Origin: JAGQOZ01 sp041399205
Lineage (GTDB): Bacteria; Planctomycetota; Planctomycetia; Pirellulales; Pirellulaceae
DNA length: 64,000 bases
Assembly (NCBI GenBank): GCA_041399205.1
Contig: JAWKTK010000004.1
Location: 186,001 to 250,000 of the forward strand
Direction of reading: 5' to 3'
Shown here: in pieces, positions 16,781-25,040 of the stretch
Layout: each line of letters starts with the position of its first letter
Position numbering within the stretch: the first letter of the stretch is position 1
The notes under the pieces: model-generated
What the model was told of the DNA's origin: nothing
The model's database searches: none
Seen by the model: only the letters and a program-made list of their open reading frames with translations
Translations under genes and position numbers: made by a program

Positions 16781-17716
16781 ATGAAAGTTAGCATTATCGG
16801 AGCGGGTGGACTGGTTGGTTCGTGTGCCGCTTTTGCGTTGCAGTGTGGTGGAATCGTTCGCGAAATTGCGTTGCTGGACGTCAACGCGGAAATGGCAGCG
16901 GGCCACGCCTTGGACTTGTTGCATGGCGGGCCCAGCACGGCCGATCAAGTCATCACGTCGGGCGGATATGAATTGATTCCCGATTCGGATGTGATTTGCA
17001 TTACGGCTGGCTTGCGCCGCAAACCGGACGAAAGCCGTTTGGATTTGGTTAATCGAAATGTCGACTTGTTCAATTCGATTTTGGACCAAATCAAGCATGT
17101 TGGTTTCAAGAGCAACGCTATTGTGCACGTGGTTTCCAATCCGGTGGACATCTTGACGTATCTGGCCACCGTGCGATTGGGATTGCCGGCGTCGCAAGTG
17201 ATCGGACTGGGGACTCAGCTGGACACAATTCGCTTCCGCAGTTTGATTGCGCAACGACTGGAAGTTCCGCCCACGCAACTTTCGGCGCTGATTCTGGGCG
17301 AACATGGTGACAGTATGGTTCCGATTTGGTCTAGCGCTACCGTTGGCGGTTTGCCGTTGGACAAATGTCCCGGTTGGAATCCCAGTTTGGCGAATGAACT
17401 GTTCACTCGCACCAAAGGTTCCGGTGCCGAAGTCATCAAGCGAAAGGGCGGAGCAGGTTTTGCGGTCGGCATTGCCATTCGCGACGTGATCGAATCGATT
17501 GCCTTGGACCAACGACGCTTACTTCCTGTTTCGACAATTCAAAGCGGCTGTTATGGTATTCGCGATGTGGCACTTTCAGTGCCGACAATTGTGGGACGCT
17601 GTGGCGCTTTGGATCGCATCGAATTCGACCTCTGGCCCAAAGAAATGCAGGGACTTCGCAACAGCGGCAACACGCTTCGTCAAACGTTGCAAACGGTCAT
17701 GCAACGAGTTGGATAA
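16781..17716 (+). CDS. lactate/malate dehydrogenase family protein
   Basis: 311 aa from the ATG that opens MKVSIIGAGGLVGS, a Rossmann GxGGxxG; the TTG 39 nt earlier is rejected. LDH/MDH features: LLDVNAEMAAGHALDLLHG, the substrate arginine region GLRRKPDESRLDL, VVSNPVDILTYLA, and the catalytic histidine in LGEHGDSMVPIW. Family members oxidise lactate or malate with NAD+. As the last gene of the BMC operon it may handle lactate produced by the kinase step or recycle NADH; the direction is inference. There is no encapsulation peptide. Confidence 0.92.
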   Translation: MKVSIIGAGGLVGSCAAFALQCGGIVREIALLDVNAEMAAGHALDLLHGGPSTADQVITSGGYELIPDSDVICITAGLRRKPDESRLDLVNRNVDLFNSILDQIKHVGFKSNAIVHVVSNPVDILTYLATVRLGLPASQVIGLGTQLDTIRFRSLIAQRLEVPPTQLSALILGEHGDSMVPIWSSATVGGLPLDKCPGWNPSLANELFTRTKGSGAEVIKRKGGAGFAVGIAIRDVIESIALDQRRLLPVSTIQSGCYGIRDVALSVPTIVGRCGALDRIEFDLWPKEMQGLRNSGNTLRQTLQTVMQRVG

Positions 17717-17730
17717 TTCGTGCGGATCTG

Positions 17731-17756
17731 CGCGACCAGTAAGAAGGCTGGCCGCG
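17731..17756. terminator. hairpin between convergent genes at the BMC operon end
   Basis: CGCGACCAG-TAAGAAGG-CTGGCCGCG pairs 8 of 9 positions. It lies 15 nt after the dehydrogenase stop and ahead of a convergent gene. No T-run follows, so its terminator role is uncertain. Confidence 0.4.
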
Positions 17757-17780
17757 TCTAAACCTTTGGTTGGCGTGATC

Positions 17781-19178
17781 TCACAGATCGGCGGACGATT
17801 CATAGTCTGGGATCAAGACGTCCCATTTCTTGGTAGACCGAATGTGATCGGCGAGTGACAAAGCGGCTTCTTCGTCTCCGTGCGTCAAGAACAACCGTTT
17901 CGGTGGACGTTGAAAGGCATCAACCCATTTCATCAGCCCGTTGCGATCCGCGTGCCCGGAAAATCCAAAGATCTGCGCAATCTGCGCTTTGACCTCGACA
18001 TTGCGACCGTGAATCCGCACTTCGGGCCGTTTGTCTACAATCTGCCGGCCCAGCGTTCCGTGTGCTTGATAGCCAACAAACAGGATGGTGGATTCGCGCC
18101 GAGGAAGATTGCGTTTGAGGTGATGTTTGATGCGACCGGCCGTGCACATGCCGGATGTGGACATGATGATGCACGGATGATCTTCTTCGTTGATGGCTTT
18201 GGATTGGTCCGCGGTACGAGCGAACTGGAGCGAACGAAAATGAAGTGGCGAATCGCCCGCATTGATTCGCTCCCAAGTATCATCATCAAAGCGATTTCGA
18301 TGCTTCTTGAAGACCTTGGTGACGTCCACCGCCATGGGGCTGTCCAGATAAACTGGCGCGGCCGGAATCTTTTCTTCGTTCACCAATTCACTGATGTAGT
18401 AGATAATCTCCTGAGCTCGTTCCACCGCAAACGTCGGAATCACGACGTTACCTTTGCGGCGAAACGTTTCGTTGATCACGTGCTCTAATTGCGTTTTGAT
18501 ATCGCCCGCTTCTTTATGCAAACGATCTCCGTAGGTGGATTCCATCACAATGTAATCGGCTTCGGTCAGCAGTGTCGGATCGTGAATCAGCGGTTTGTCC
18601 CATTGGCCAATGTCTCCGGAAAACGCAATCTTCTTGGTTCGACCTTCTTCCGTGGCGGTAACTTCTAGCATGGCCGAACCCAAAATATGTCCCGCCGTAC
18701 GAAAGACAACTGATACGTCAGGCGTGACCTGAATTGGTTGATCAAATTCGCAACCTTGAAACAGCGGAATCGTGTCGTTCACGTCTTGGACTGAATACAA
18801 CGACTCCACTTCCTTTCTGCCGTCTCGCTGCTCTTTACGATGCCGCTTGTTTTTGTAGGCGGCGTCTTCTTCCTGGATCCTGGCGGAATCGGCCAGCATA
18901 CTCTCCATCAAATCGGCCGTGGGCGACGTGCAAAAAATGGGACCGTTGAATCCCTTCTTTACCAACCGAGGAATCAAGCCGCAGTGATCAATGTGAGCAT
19001 GCGTCACTATCATGGCGTCAATCTCCGCTTCACAGACCGGGCAATTGTGCCAGTTTCGAGAAGTGAATTGACGTTCCTGAAACAGTCCGCAGTCAATCAT
19101 GACTCGCGATTCGTTCGTCTCGATACAATATCGAGATCCAGTGACTTGTCGGTTGGCGCCTAAGAAGTGAATTCGCAT
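17781..19178 (-). CDS. MBL-fold beta-CASP RNA/DNA hydrolase
   Basis: 465 aa. N-terminal metallo-beta-lactamase fold: MRIHFLGANRQVTGSRYCIE, DCGLFQE, the zinc motif THAHIDHCG near residue 60 (HxHxDH), then AGHILGSAMLEV and FSGDIGQWDKPL. A beta-CASP insert follows (MESTYGDRLHKE, PTFAVERAQEI, SPMAVDVTKVF) and the C-terminal RMMBL region FSGHADRNGLMKW with LTHGDEEAA. This matches bacterial YsgI/CPSF73-like nucleases that process RNA. Single gene, divergent from the MoxR operon; AGGA before the ATG. Confidence 0.93.
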   Translation of the reverse strand: MRIHFLGANRQVTGSRYCIETNESRVMIDCGLFQERQFTSRNWHNCPVCEAEIDAMIVTHAHIDHCGLIPRLVKKGFNGPIFCTSPTADLMESMLADSARIQEEDAAYKNKRHRKEQRDGRKEVESLYSVQDVNDTIPLFQGCEFDQPIQVTPDVSVVFRTAGHILGSAMLEVTATEEGRTKKIAFSGDIGQWDKPLIHDPTLLTEADYIVMESTYGDRLHKEAGDIKTQLEHVINETFRRKGNVVIPTFAVERAQEIIYYISELVNEEKIPAAPVYLDSPMAVDVTKVFKKHRNRFDDDTWERINAGDSPLHFRSLQFARTADQSKAINEEDHPCIIMSTSGMCTAGRIKHHLKRNLPRRESTILFVGYQAHGTLGRQIVDKRPEVRIHGRNVEVKAQIAQIFGFSGHADRNGLMKWVDAFQRPPKRLFLTHGDEEAALSLADHIRSTKKWDVLIPDYESSADL

Positions 19179-19397
19179 CCGTGGTCCTGTTTCGCATAAA
19201 AATTATTGTTCAACTTGGGAAGCCGGTTTGGCCAAATTGTCATCCTAACGAGTATTCCGCTTGCGTTCAGTACTGGATTCCAGCTAATTTTCGCTTGGTC
19301 GCATCAGAACCCCTAAGTTTTGGTGGTAAGTCCGACAGTTGTGTAGTTTAATAGTGTCAATGATGTGCCAGCTTTTGACATTGAGACGAGGGGTTTC

Positions 19398-20393
19398 ATG
19401 GAAACAGGTTCTGAACAGACGTCGCAGATTCCGGATAGCACGGTTCGCTTTATTGAAGATGTTCGGCAACGAGTCGGCACGGTGGTCGTGGGACAAGATG
19501 TGGTGGTGGAGCGAATTTTGATCGCCTTGTTCACCGGCGGTCATCTTCTGCTGCAAGGCGTGCCGGGTCTGGCTAAAACGTTGTTGGTATCCGCAATTTC
19601 GAAGTCCATCGATCTGGGCTTTAGTCGCATCCAATTCACCGTCGATCTGTTGCCTTCGGATATTCTGGGTTCGGAAATCCTGGATCAGCAGAAGAACGAA
19701 TTTCGTACCCACAAAGGGCCGATCTTTACCAACTTGCTGTTGGCCGACGAAATTAACCGAGCGGCACCAAAAGTTCAAAGCGCGTTGTTGGAAGCGATGC
19801 AAGAACGCAAAGTCACTATCGGCAATCAAACATACGCTCTGCCCGCGCCATTCCTGGTGATTGCCACACAAAATCCCGTCGAACAAGCGGGAACATTCGA
19901 ACTGCCGGAAGCTCAATTGGATCGCTTCATGCTGTGTCATCGACTCGAGTATCCTTCGCCCGAAGAAGAAAAGGAAGTCTTGCGAAGAAACGCGTTGCTG
20001 GGAGTGCGGCGCGAAGATCGAGGTGCAGTGGCGCGAACTGAATTTGACATCCTGGAAAATCAACCCGTCGCCGATACGGAAGAATTGGTCAAAGCCATGG
20101 AGGCGATCCAGAATATCCACGTCAGCGAAACGTTTATCGATCACGTGGTCAATCTGGTCAATCGCACTCGCAATCATCCCAGTATTGAACTCGGCTGTAG
20201 CCCTCGAGCCGGCATCGCATTGATCAAGGCTTCTCGCGCGCGAGCACTCATTCACGGTCGCCACTATGTCATTCCGGAAGATTTGTATTCGTTGGCGGAA
20301 GATGTCGTTCTGCACCGGATTCGACTCAACTATGAAGCACTCGCCGACGGCCAAACAGCACCCAGCGTGCTTCGCCAAATGCTTGGGCGTTAG
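19398..20393 (+). CDS. MoxR-family AAA+ ATPase
   Basis: 331 aa from the ATG preceded by GAGACGAGGGG; the GTG 33 nt upstream has no such site. Walker A GVPGLAKT near residue 52, Walker B LLLADEINRA, sensor 1 VIATQNPVEQAGTFELPEAQ, arginine-finger region LDRFMLCH, then the AAA lid. MoxR proteins are chaperones that work with VWA-domain partners, which this operon encodes downstream. First gene of a five- or six-gene Bat-type operon. Confidence 0.95.
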   Translation: METGSEQTSQIPDSTVRFIEDVRQRVGTVVVGQDVVVERILIALFTGGHLLLQGVPGLAKTLLVSAISKSIDLGFSRIQFTVDLLPSDILGSEILDQQKNEFRTHKGPIFTNLLLADEINRAAPKVQSALLEAMQERKVTIGNQTYALPAPFLVIATQNPVEQAGTFELPEAQLDRFMLCHRLEYPSPEEEKEVLRRNALLGVRREDRGAVARTEFDILENQPVADTEELVKAMEAIQNIHVSETFIDHVVNLVNRTRNHPSIELGCSPRAGIALIKASRARALIHGRHYVIPEDLYSLAEDVVLHRIRLNYEALADGQTAPSVLRQMLGR

Positions 20394-20431
20394 GTGCTAC
20401 CAGCAACGGAAAGGTGGCGGTGTAATTCTTC

Positions 20432-21292
20432 ATGGAAGGTTTTCTGGAATCAACTGACACGCTGGATTCGCGGCAGTTCATGATTGCCGTAAAACGCTTG
20501 GCCGACAGCCTGAGCTACGGCACAGACCGTTCGCCCTTTTTGGGATCAGGTTTAGAATACGTGCAATCTCGTCCCTACGTGGCAGGTGATCCGATCAAGG
20601 CGATTGATTGGCGGGTGACCGCGCGGACGGGTCGAGTTTTCATCAAGGAATACGAAACGCCCAAACGTTTGCCGGCGTATTTGCTGATTGACACATCGGC
20701 CAGCATGATGATCAGTTCTATCAAACGAACCAAATACGAACACGCCTTGTTCGTCGCCGGCGGTCTGGCCTTGGCGTGCTTGGATCGAGTGAGTCCGGTG
20801 GGCGTGATGGGTGTGGGCGAACGAAACGTACACATTCGTCCTAGTCTTTCTAAATCGCAAGTAATGCAGTGGCTGCACGGCCTGCGACGATTTCGCTATG
20901 ACGAATCGACGTCGTTGGCACGTCGGATTACGGAATTGGTACCGAGTCTGCATTCGCGAGCGTTGATTTTGGTGCTGAGCGATATGCACGAACCGGCCGC
21001 GTTGCCGGCACTCAAACGCTTGGGACAACAACATGATTGCGTGGTGCTCCAGTTTCGTGATCCGGCCGAATCAGGCCTGAAAGGCGCCGGCTTTTTTCGG
21101 GCTCGTGAAGCGGAAACGGGTCGAGCGTTTGTGACGCATGGGCGGCAGTCATGGTTGGACCAAAAACTGGTTGCCAATGAATTGAAGAAGGCCAACATCG
21201 ATCACGTGGAAATTCAAACCGACCAGCCCTACGCACACATTCTGCGACGCTTCTTTCAAGCTCGGAACCTGCTAGGCCGAGGTGCTCGATGA
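20432..21292 (+). CDS. DUF58 domain protein
   Basis: 286 aa, 38 nt after the MoxR gene. DUF58 signature near residue 45-60: YVAGDPIKAIDWRVTARTGR, followed by a VWA-like half (LIDTSASMMISS, LILVLSDMHEP). Standard partner of MoxR. The DTSAS sequence is a MIDAS-type DxSxS metal site. Its stop overlaps the next ATG by 4 nt. Cytoplasmic; no signal peptide or membrane segment. Confidence 0.94.
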   Translation: MEGFLESTDTLDSRQFMIAVKRLADSLSYGTDRSPFLGSGLEYVQSRPYVAGDPIKAIDWRVTARTGRVFIKEYETPKRLPAYLLIDTSASMMISSIKRTKYEHALFVAGGLALACLDRVSPVGVMGVGERNVHIRPSLSKSQVMQWLHGLRRFRYDESTSLARRITELVPSLHSRALILVLSDMHEPAALPALKRLGQQHDCVVLQFRDPAESGLKGAGFFRAREAETGRAFVTHGRQSWLDQKLVANELKKANIDHVEIQTDQPYAHILRRFFQARNLLGRGAR

Positions 21293-22128
21293 TGCACATT
21301 AGCAAACCACAATTTATCCGGTGCTGTGTCGCATTGTTGCTATTAGTGCTTTTGGGAAACGTCACCGCTCAGGAAAACTCCGCCGCGGAATCTAGCCAAG
21401 ACACGACTGCCTCGAAGGCCACGGTGGGTGTGGAAACCGAGATTCGCGATTTGATTCTGCCGGGAAGCGAATTGCAGCCTAAGCCGCTGGACGACGATGC
21501 GCAGCCCATAGTCGTGCGGATCATTCGCACGTATCAACATGGTTCGGCCACTCGCTACGATCTTTCGTTCTATGGGCTGGATCCGGGCGAATATAATCTG
21601 TGTGACTACCTGGTTCGCACCGATGGTTCGTCCACAGACGATTTGCCTCGCGTTCCCATTCAGATCCAATCGGTCTTGCCGCCGGGACAAGTGACACCCA
21701 ATTCGCTCAGTAATCTGCCGGGGCCAAAGCTGGGTGGCTACCAACTTCTGCTAATCGTGGGCGGCGTGTTGTGGCTGGTCGGGTTGCTGGCAATTCTGTT
21801 TTTGGGACGCAAGAAAAATCGTATCACTACCGGTGACGCCATGGTGCCACTCACGTTTGCGCAGCGTATTCGGCCGCTGGTGGAAGCGGCACAGCAAGGA
21901 GAATTGCCGCAAGAGCAGCGAGCTGAATTGGAGCGGTTGCTGCTGGGCTACTGGCAACAAAAATTAGATGTGAATGCCGCTTCGCCGGCCGAAGCCATGA
22001 AGACGTTGCGCAATCACGAAACGGCAGGTACACTGCTGCGACAATTGGAAGATTGGTTGCATCGGCCCGATACCGATGCGCACATGGACGTTACCGAACT
22101 TTTGAAACCGTACGAACACGCGCAGTAA
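21289..22128 (+). CDS. Bat-operon membrane protein of unknown function
   Basis: 279 aa, coupled to the DUF58 gene (ATGA overlap). Signal peptide (CCVALLLLVLLGNVTAQ), an extracytoplasmic domain of about 130 residues, one membrane segment LLLIVGGVLWLVGLLAILFL near residue 160, and an inside domain with AASPAEAMKTLRNHETAGTL. The layout is like the DUF4381/BatD-type proteins found between DUF58 and VWA genes; exact family not confirmed. Confidence 0.85.
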   Translation: MMHISKPQFIRCCVALLLLVLLGNVTAQENSAAESSQDTTASKATVGVETEIRDLILPGSELQPKPLDDDAQPIVVRIIRTYQHGSATRYDLSFYGLDPGEYNLCDYLVRTDGSSTDDLPRVPIQIQSVLPPGQVTPNSLSNLPGPKLGGYQLLLIVGGVLWLVGLLAILFLGRKKNRITTGDAMVPLTFAQRIRPLVEAAQQGELPQEQRAELERLLLGYWQQKLDVNAASPAEAMKTLRNHETAGTLLRQLEDWLHRPDTDAHMDVTELLKPYEHAQ

Positions 22129-22144
22129 GAGAGTCGCACGAAAC

Positions 22145-23083
22145 ATGCAAACGCCTGCTGATTTTCTGCCGTTCGCTCGACCGTGGTTGCTGCTGGCGTT
22201 GGTTCTGCCGTTGGCACTGATCATTTGGACATGGCGACGCCAAACGGGCCGAATTGCCTTGCCGTTTGACCACGGAGTGGTTCGCAAACGTCGCTTGCTG
22301 ACGTTTCTTTTGAACCTAGCCGAAACCATGCCTGCAATGATTTTGGCGTTGGCTATCTTGATCTTGGCCGGTCCGCAGCGACTGGGTAAGCCGCGGCAGA
22401 AACGAGCACTCACCAACATTGAATTCTGCGTCGACGTGTCGGGCAGCATGACGGCCAGTTTCGGCGAAGGCAATCGATATGACGCCTCCATGAAAGCCAT
22501 CAATGACTTTCTGGACTTTCGAGAAGGCGACGCGTTTGGGCTAACCTTCTTTGGTAATGAAGTCTTGCGTTGGGTGCCATTGACGACGGATGTTTCGGCT
22601 TTTCGCTGCGCGCCACCCTTTATGAATCCCACCAATCCAGGACATCCGCCGTGGATGGGTGGCACCAGTATTGGCAAGGCGTTGTTGTTCTGCCGCAAAT
22701 CACTGATGCAGCAAGACGAAGGTGATCGCATGATCATTTTGGTGTCAGACGGCTACAGTTCCGATCTGGCTTCGGGCGTGGATGAAATCAGTCGCAGCTT
22801 GGCCGAAGCGAATATCGTCGTCTTTGCGATTCACATTGGCGGCGGTACCATTCCGGAGGCAATTGTCAAAGTAACCAGCGAAACGGGCGGAGAAGTTTAT
22901 GATCCGTCCAGCCAAGAAGGCATGGTATCTGTGTTTCAGCGAATCGACCAAATGAAACAGGCCAAATTGGAAAAGTCGATTGCCGAAACGTTGGACCATT
23001 TCTTTCCGTGGTGCGTGGCCGGTTTAGGATTGGTGGCTATCAGCACGGTCAGTTTGTATGGAGTGCGATACACGCCATGGTAG
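22145..23083 (+). CDS. VWA-domain membrane protein (BatA-like)
   Basis: 312 aa. Two N-terminal membrane segments (WLLLALVLPLALIIWTW and MILALAILILAG), a VWA domain with the MIDAS motif CVDVSGSMTAS near residue 99, MGGTSIGKALLFC, IILVSDGYSSDL, then a C-terminal membrane segment (CVAGLGLVAISTVSLYGV). BatA-type proteins are MoxR clients. The last codons overlap the next gene (ATGGTAG). Confidence 0.93.
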   Translation: MQTPADFLPFARPWLLLALVLPLALIIWTWRRQTGRIALPFDHGVVRKRRLLTFLLNLAETMPAMILALAILILAGPQRLGKPRQKRALTNIEFCVDVSGSMTASFGEGNRYDASMKAINDFLDFREGDAFGLTFFGNEVLRWVPLTTDVSAFRCAPPFMNPTNPGHPPWMGGTSIGKALLFCRKSLMQQDEGDRMIILVSDGYSSDLASGVDEISRSLAEANIVVFAIHIGGGTIPEAIVKVTSETGGEVYDPSSQEGMVSVFQRIDQMKQAKLEKSIAETLDHFFPWCVAGLGLVAISTVSLYGVRYTPW

Positions 23084-24081
23084 CAGAACTCGCTGCGGCC
23101 GCGGTCGCCTTATTCGCGTTGTTGGGCGAACTGATTCATGCGGCTCGCGTCCGTCGAATTGCACCGCTGGCGTTCGGACCTAATCTGCGTCCTGCCGCAT
23201 GGGTTGCCGTGACGCCATTGTTGCGAATTGGATCTCTTGCGGCGCTGACCTGGGGCTTGATGACGCTGGCGTTGCTGCAGCCCAAGGTCCATAAAATGGC
23301 CGAAGTTGACGACGATGACGTACGTCACATTGTGCTGGTGCTGGATGTTTCGCCCAGCATGAAGTTGGACGACGCTGGGCCGGATAAGAAACAGAGTCGT
23401 CAGCAGCGAGCGGCCGATTTAGTGGAATCGTTTTTTGATCGAGTGCCGGTGCAGCAGTGCCGAGTCTCCGTGGTGGCCACATATACGGAAGCCAAGGAAG
23501 TGGTGTTGGATACCAAGGACTTTGAAGTGGTGCGAAACATCATGACCGACTTGCCTATGCATCACGCTTTCACTTCGGGCGAAACCAAGCTGTTTGCGGG
23601 CTTGGAACGAGCGGCCGAAATTGCCAAGCCCTGGAATCCGAACAGTGCCAACGTGTTGGTCATTAGTGATGGAGACACCGTGCCGGCCAAAGGCATGCCC
23701 AGAATGCCTGCGTCGGTTTCCAAGATGCTGATTGTCGGTGTCGGAGATCCGCACAAAGGGAAGTTCATCAATGGACGCAATTCGCGCCAAGACGTATCCA
23801 CGTTGCGGCAAATCGCAACTCGGCAACAAGGCATTTATCACAACGGTAACGAAAAACACATTAGTTCGGATACCATTCGCTTGCTAACGCAATCCGGCGA
23901 AACCAGCCCGCTGGATCAGCTTAGCCGCCGAGAATACGCGTTGATGGCCGTCGGTGCGGGCGCTGCCATCCTGGCGCTGCTGCCATTGCTGTTGCACTTT
24001 GCGGGCACCACTTGGCGACCAGGCGTCCGCAGACAGAAAACCTTGACGATTCACTACGAACGCCAAACACAAAAAAATTGA
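23077..24081 (+). CDS. VWA-domain membrane protein, second copy
   Basis: 334 aa starting at the ATG overlapping the previous stop; the longer frame from 23008 is not needed. N-terminal membrane segments (LAAAAVALFALLGELI, SLAALTWGLMTLALLQP), VWA domain with VLDVSPSMKLDD (DxSxS), VLVISDGDTVP, and a C-terminal membrane segment ALMAVGAGAAILALLPLLLH. A tandem VWA pair after MoxR/DUF58 is the usual BatA/BatB arrangement. Confidence 0.93.
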   Translation: MVAELAAAAVALFALLGELIHAARVRRIAPLAFGPNLRPAAWVAVTPLLRIGSLAALTWGLMTLALLQPKVHKMAEVDDDDVRHIVLVLDVSPSMKLDDAGPDKKQSRQQRAADLVESFFDRVPVQQCRVSVVATYTEAKEVVLDTKDFEVVRNIMTDLPMHHAFTSGETKLFAGLERAAEIAKPWNPNSANVLVISDGDTVPAKGMPRMPASVSKMLIVGVGDPHKGKFINGRNSRQDVSTLRQIATRQQGIYHNGNEKHISSDTIRLLTQSGETSPLDQLSRREYALMAVGAGAAILALLPLLLHFAGTTWRPGVRRQKTLTIHYERQTQKN

Positions 24082-24182
24082 ATTATTGAACGGATCATCC
24101 GCCACGTTTGTTGCTTCATGATTTTAACTCGCGTTAAGATAAAGCAGTCGGAATCCCCAACATTTCCAACGAAAGGAACGAC

Positions 24183-24896
24183 ATGCGAAAAATACTGTTG
24201 GTCGTCTGGATGATGCTGCCGATTTTGGTCGGCGCGTATCATTTCGGACCGGGCCAAAAACGGATGATTCAAGATCAAGCGGCCTCGGCCATTGCCGCTG
24301 GCGATGCGGCGGTTCAGGCGGAACAATGGTCCAATGCAGTCAAGCAATATGAAGTTGCATTGTCGTTGCTGCCCAAAGGAGATGTGTCGGCCATTCGGCA
24401 ACTACGCATCGAAAAGGCCAAAGCGCAAATGCTGGCCAGTGAACTACCAGCGGCCAGTCAAGACCTAAAATCACTGGTCGATGAAATGGTTGAAGATCCA
24501 CAAGCGGACGCCGACATGCTGGCGGAAGCTCGGTCGGCGTTGGCCAATTCACAATATTATCGAACCTGGCTGATGCGTTTGGAAGGACAACCCAAAGAAG
24601 CGTGGGAGCCAGAAATCGAATCCGCTCGTCAAATCTACAAGATGCTGGTCGCCGAAGCAGACAAATCGTTCGACCAAGAAAGCAAGAAAAAGAACCAAGA
24701 AGATTTGGAATCGGCCATTCGGCTAGCCAGAATGGATTTGAAGGACTTGCAAGGTCTGCCGCTCCCCAGCCAGTGAAAGGGAACGTGAAGTGGCACAGGC
24801 CAGGGCCGCGGTCGCGGTCAAAATAAATCAGCACAACCTCCGTCCGACAATCGCGGTGCCAGTTCGGGACCACCGATCGACGGCACCGGATCTTAG
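24183..24896 (+). CDS. secreted TPR-like protein with two in-frame UGA codons before the true-looking end
   Basis: The first 197 codons give a signal peptide (MRKILLVVWMMLPILVGAYH) and helical TPR-like repeats (AEQWSNAVKQYEVALSLLP). The frame meets UGA at 24774-24776 after GLPLPSQ, then KGT, then UGA at 24786-24788, and continues in the same frame for 35 sense codons (SGTGQGRGRGQNK, ending DNRGASSGPPIDGTGS) to TAG at 24894-24896. A 14-bp perfect hairpin follows 23 nt later, as expected for the real gene end. The tail is Gly-rich but non-repetitive and looks coding. A conventional annotation would stop at 24776 (197 aa). Last gene of the Bat-type operon; probably periplasmic. Confidence 0.8.
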
Positions 24897-24918
24897 GACT
24901 ATCCGTTTTGATTTCTTT

Positions 24919-24951
24919 TCAAAGCGATGAAGCAACCCTTCATCGCTTTGA
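24919..24951 (+). terminator. perfect 14-bp hairpin terminator
   Basis: TCAAAGCGATGAAG-CAACC-CTTCATCGCTTTGA; all 14 pairs match with a 5-nt loop. It lies downstream of the extended TPR-gene frame. The following T content is weak (TGATGCG), so efficiency is uncertain. Confidence 0.7.
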
Positions 24952-25040
24952 TGCGTAAATGGAGTGCAATTGGGCGAACGCAAACCCAACGCAGCGTTTC
25001 AACTAAACACGACAATTGAATTCTAGCTAGACGAAGAAAC

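Noticed and set aside
17781..19178. Antibiotic-type beta-lactamase
   Set aside because: The beta-CASP insert and RMMBL region make it a nucleic-acid hydrolase.
24774..24788. Global UGA reassignment (code 4 or 25)
   Set aside because: UGA ends many well-defined genes here, for example rph, the second VWA gene and the first BMC-P gene, so it is a normal stop.
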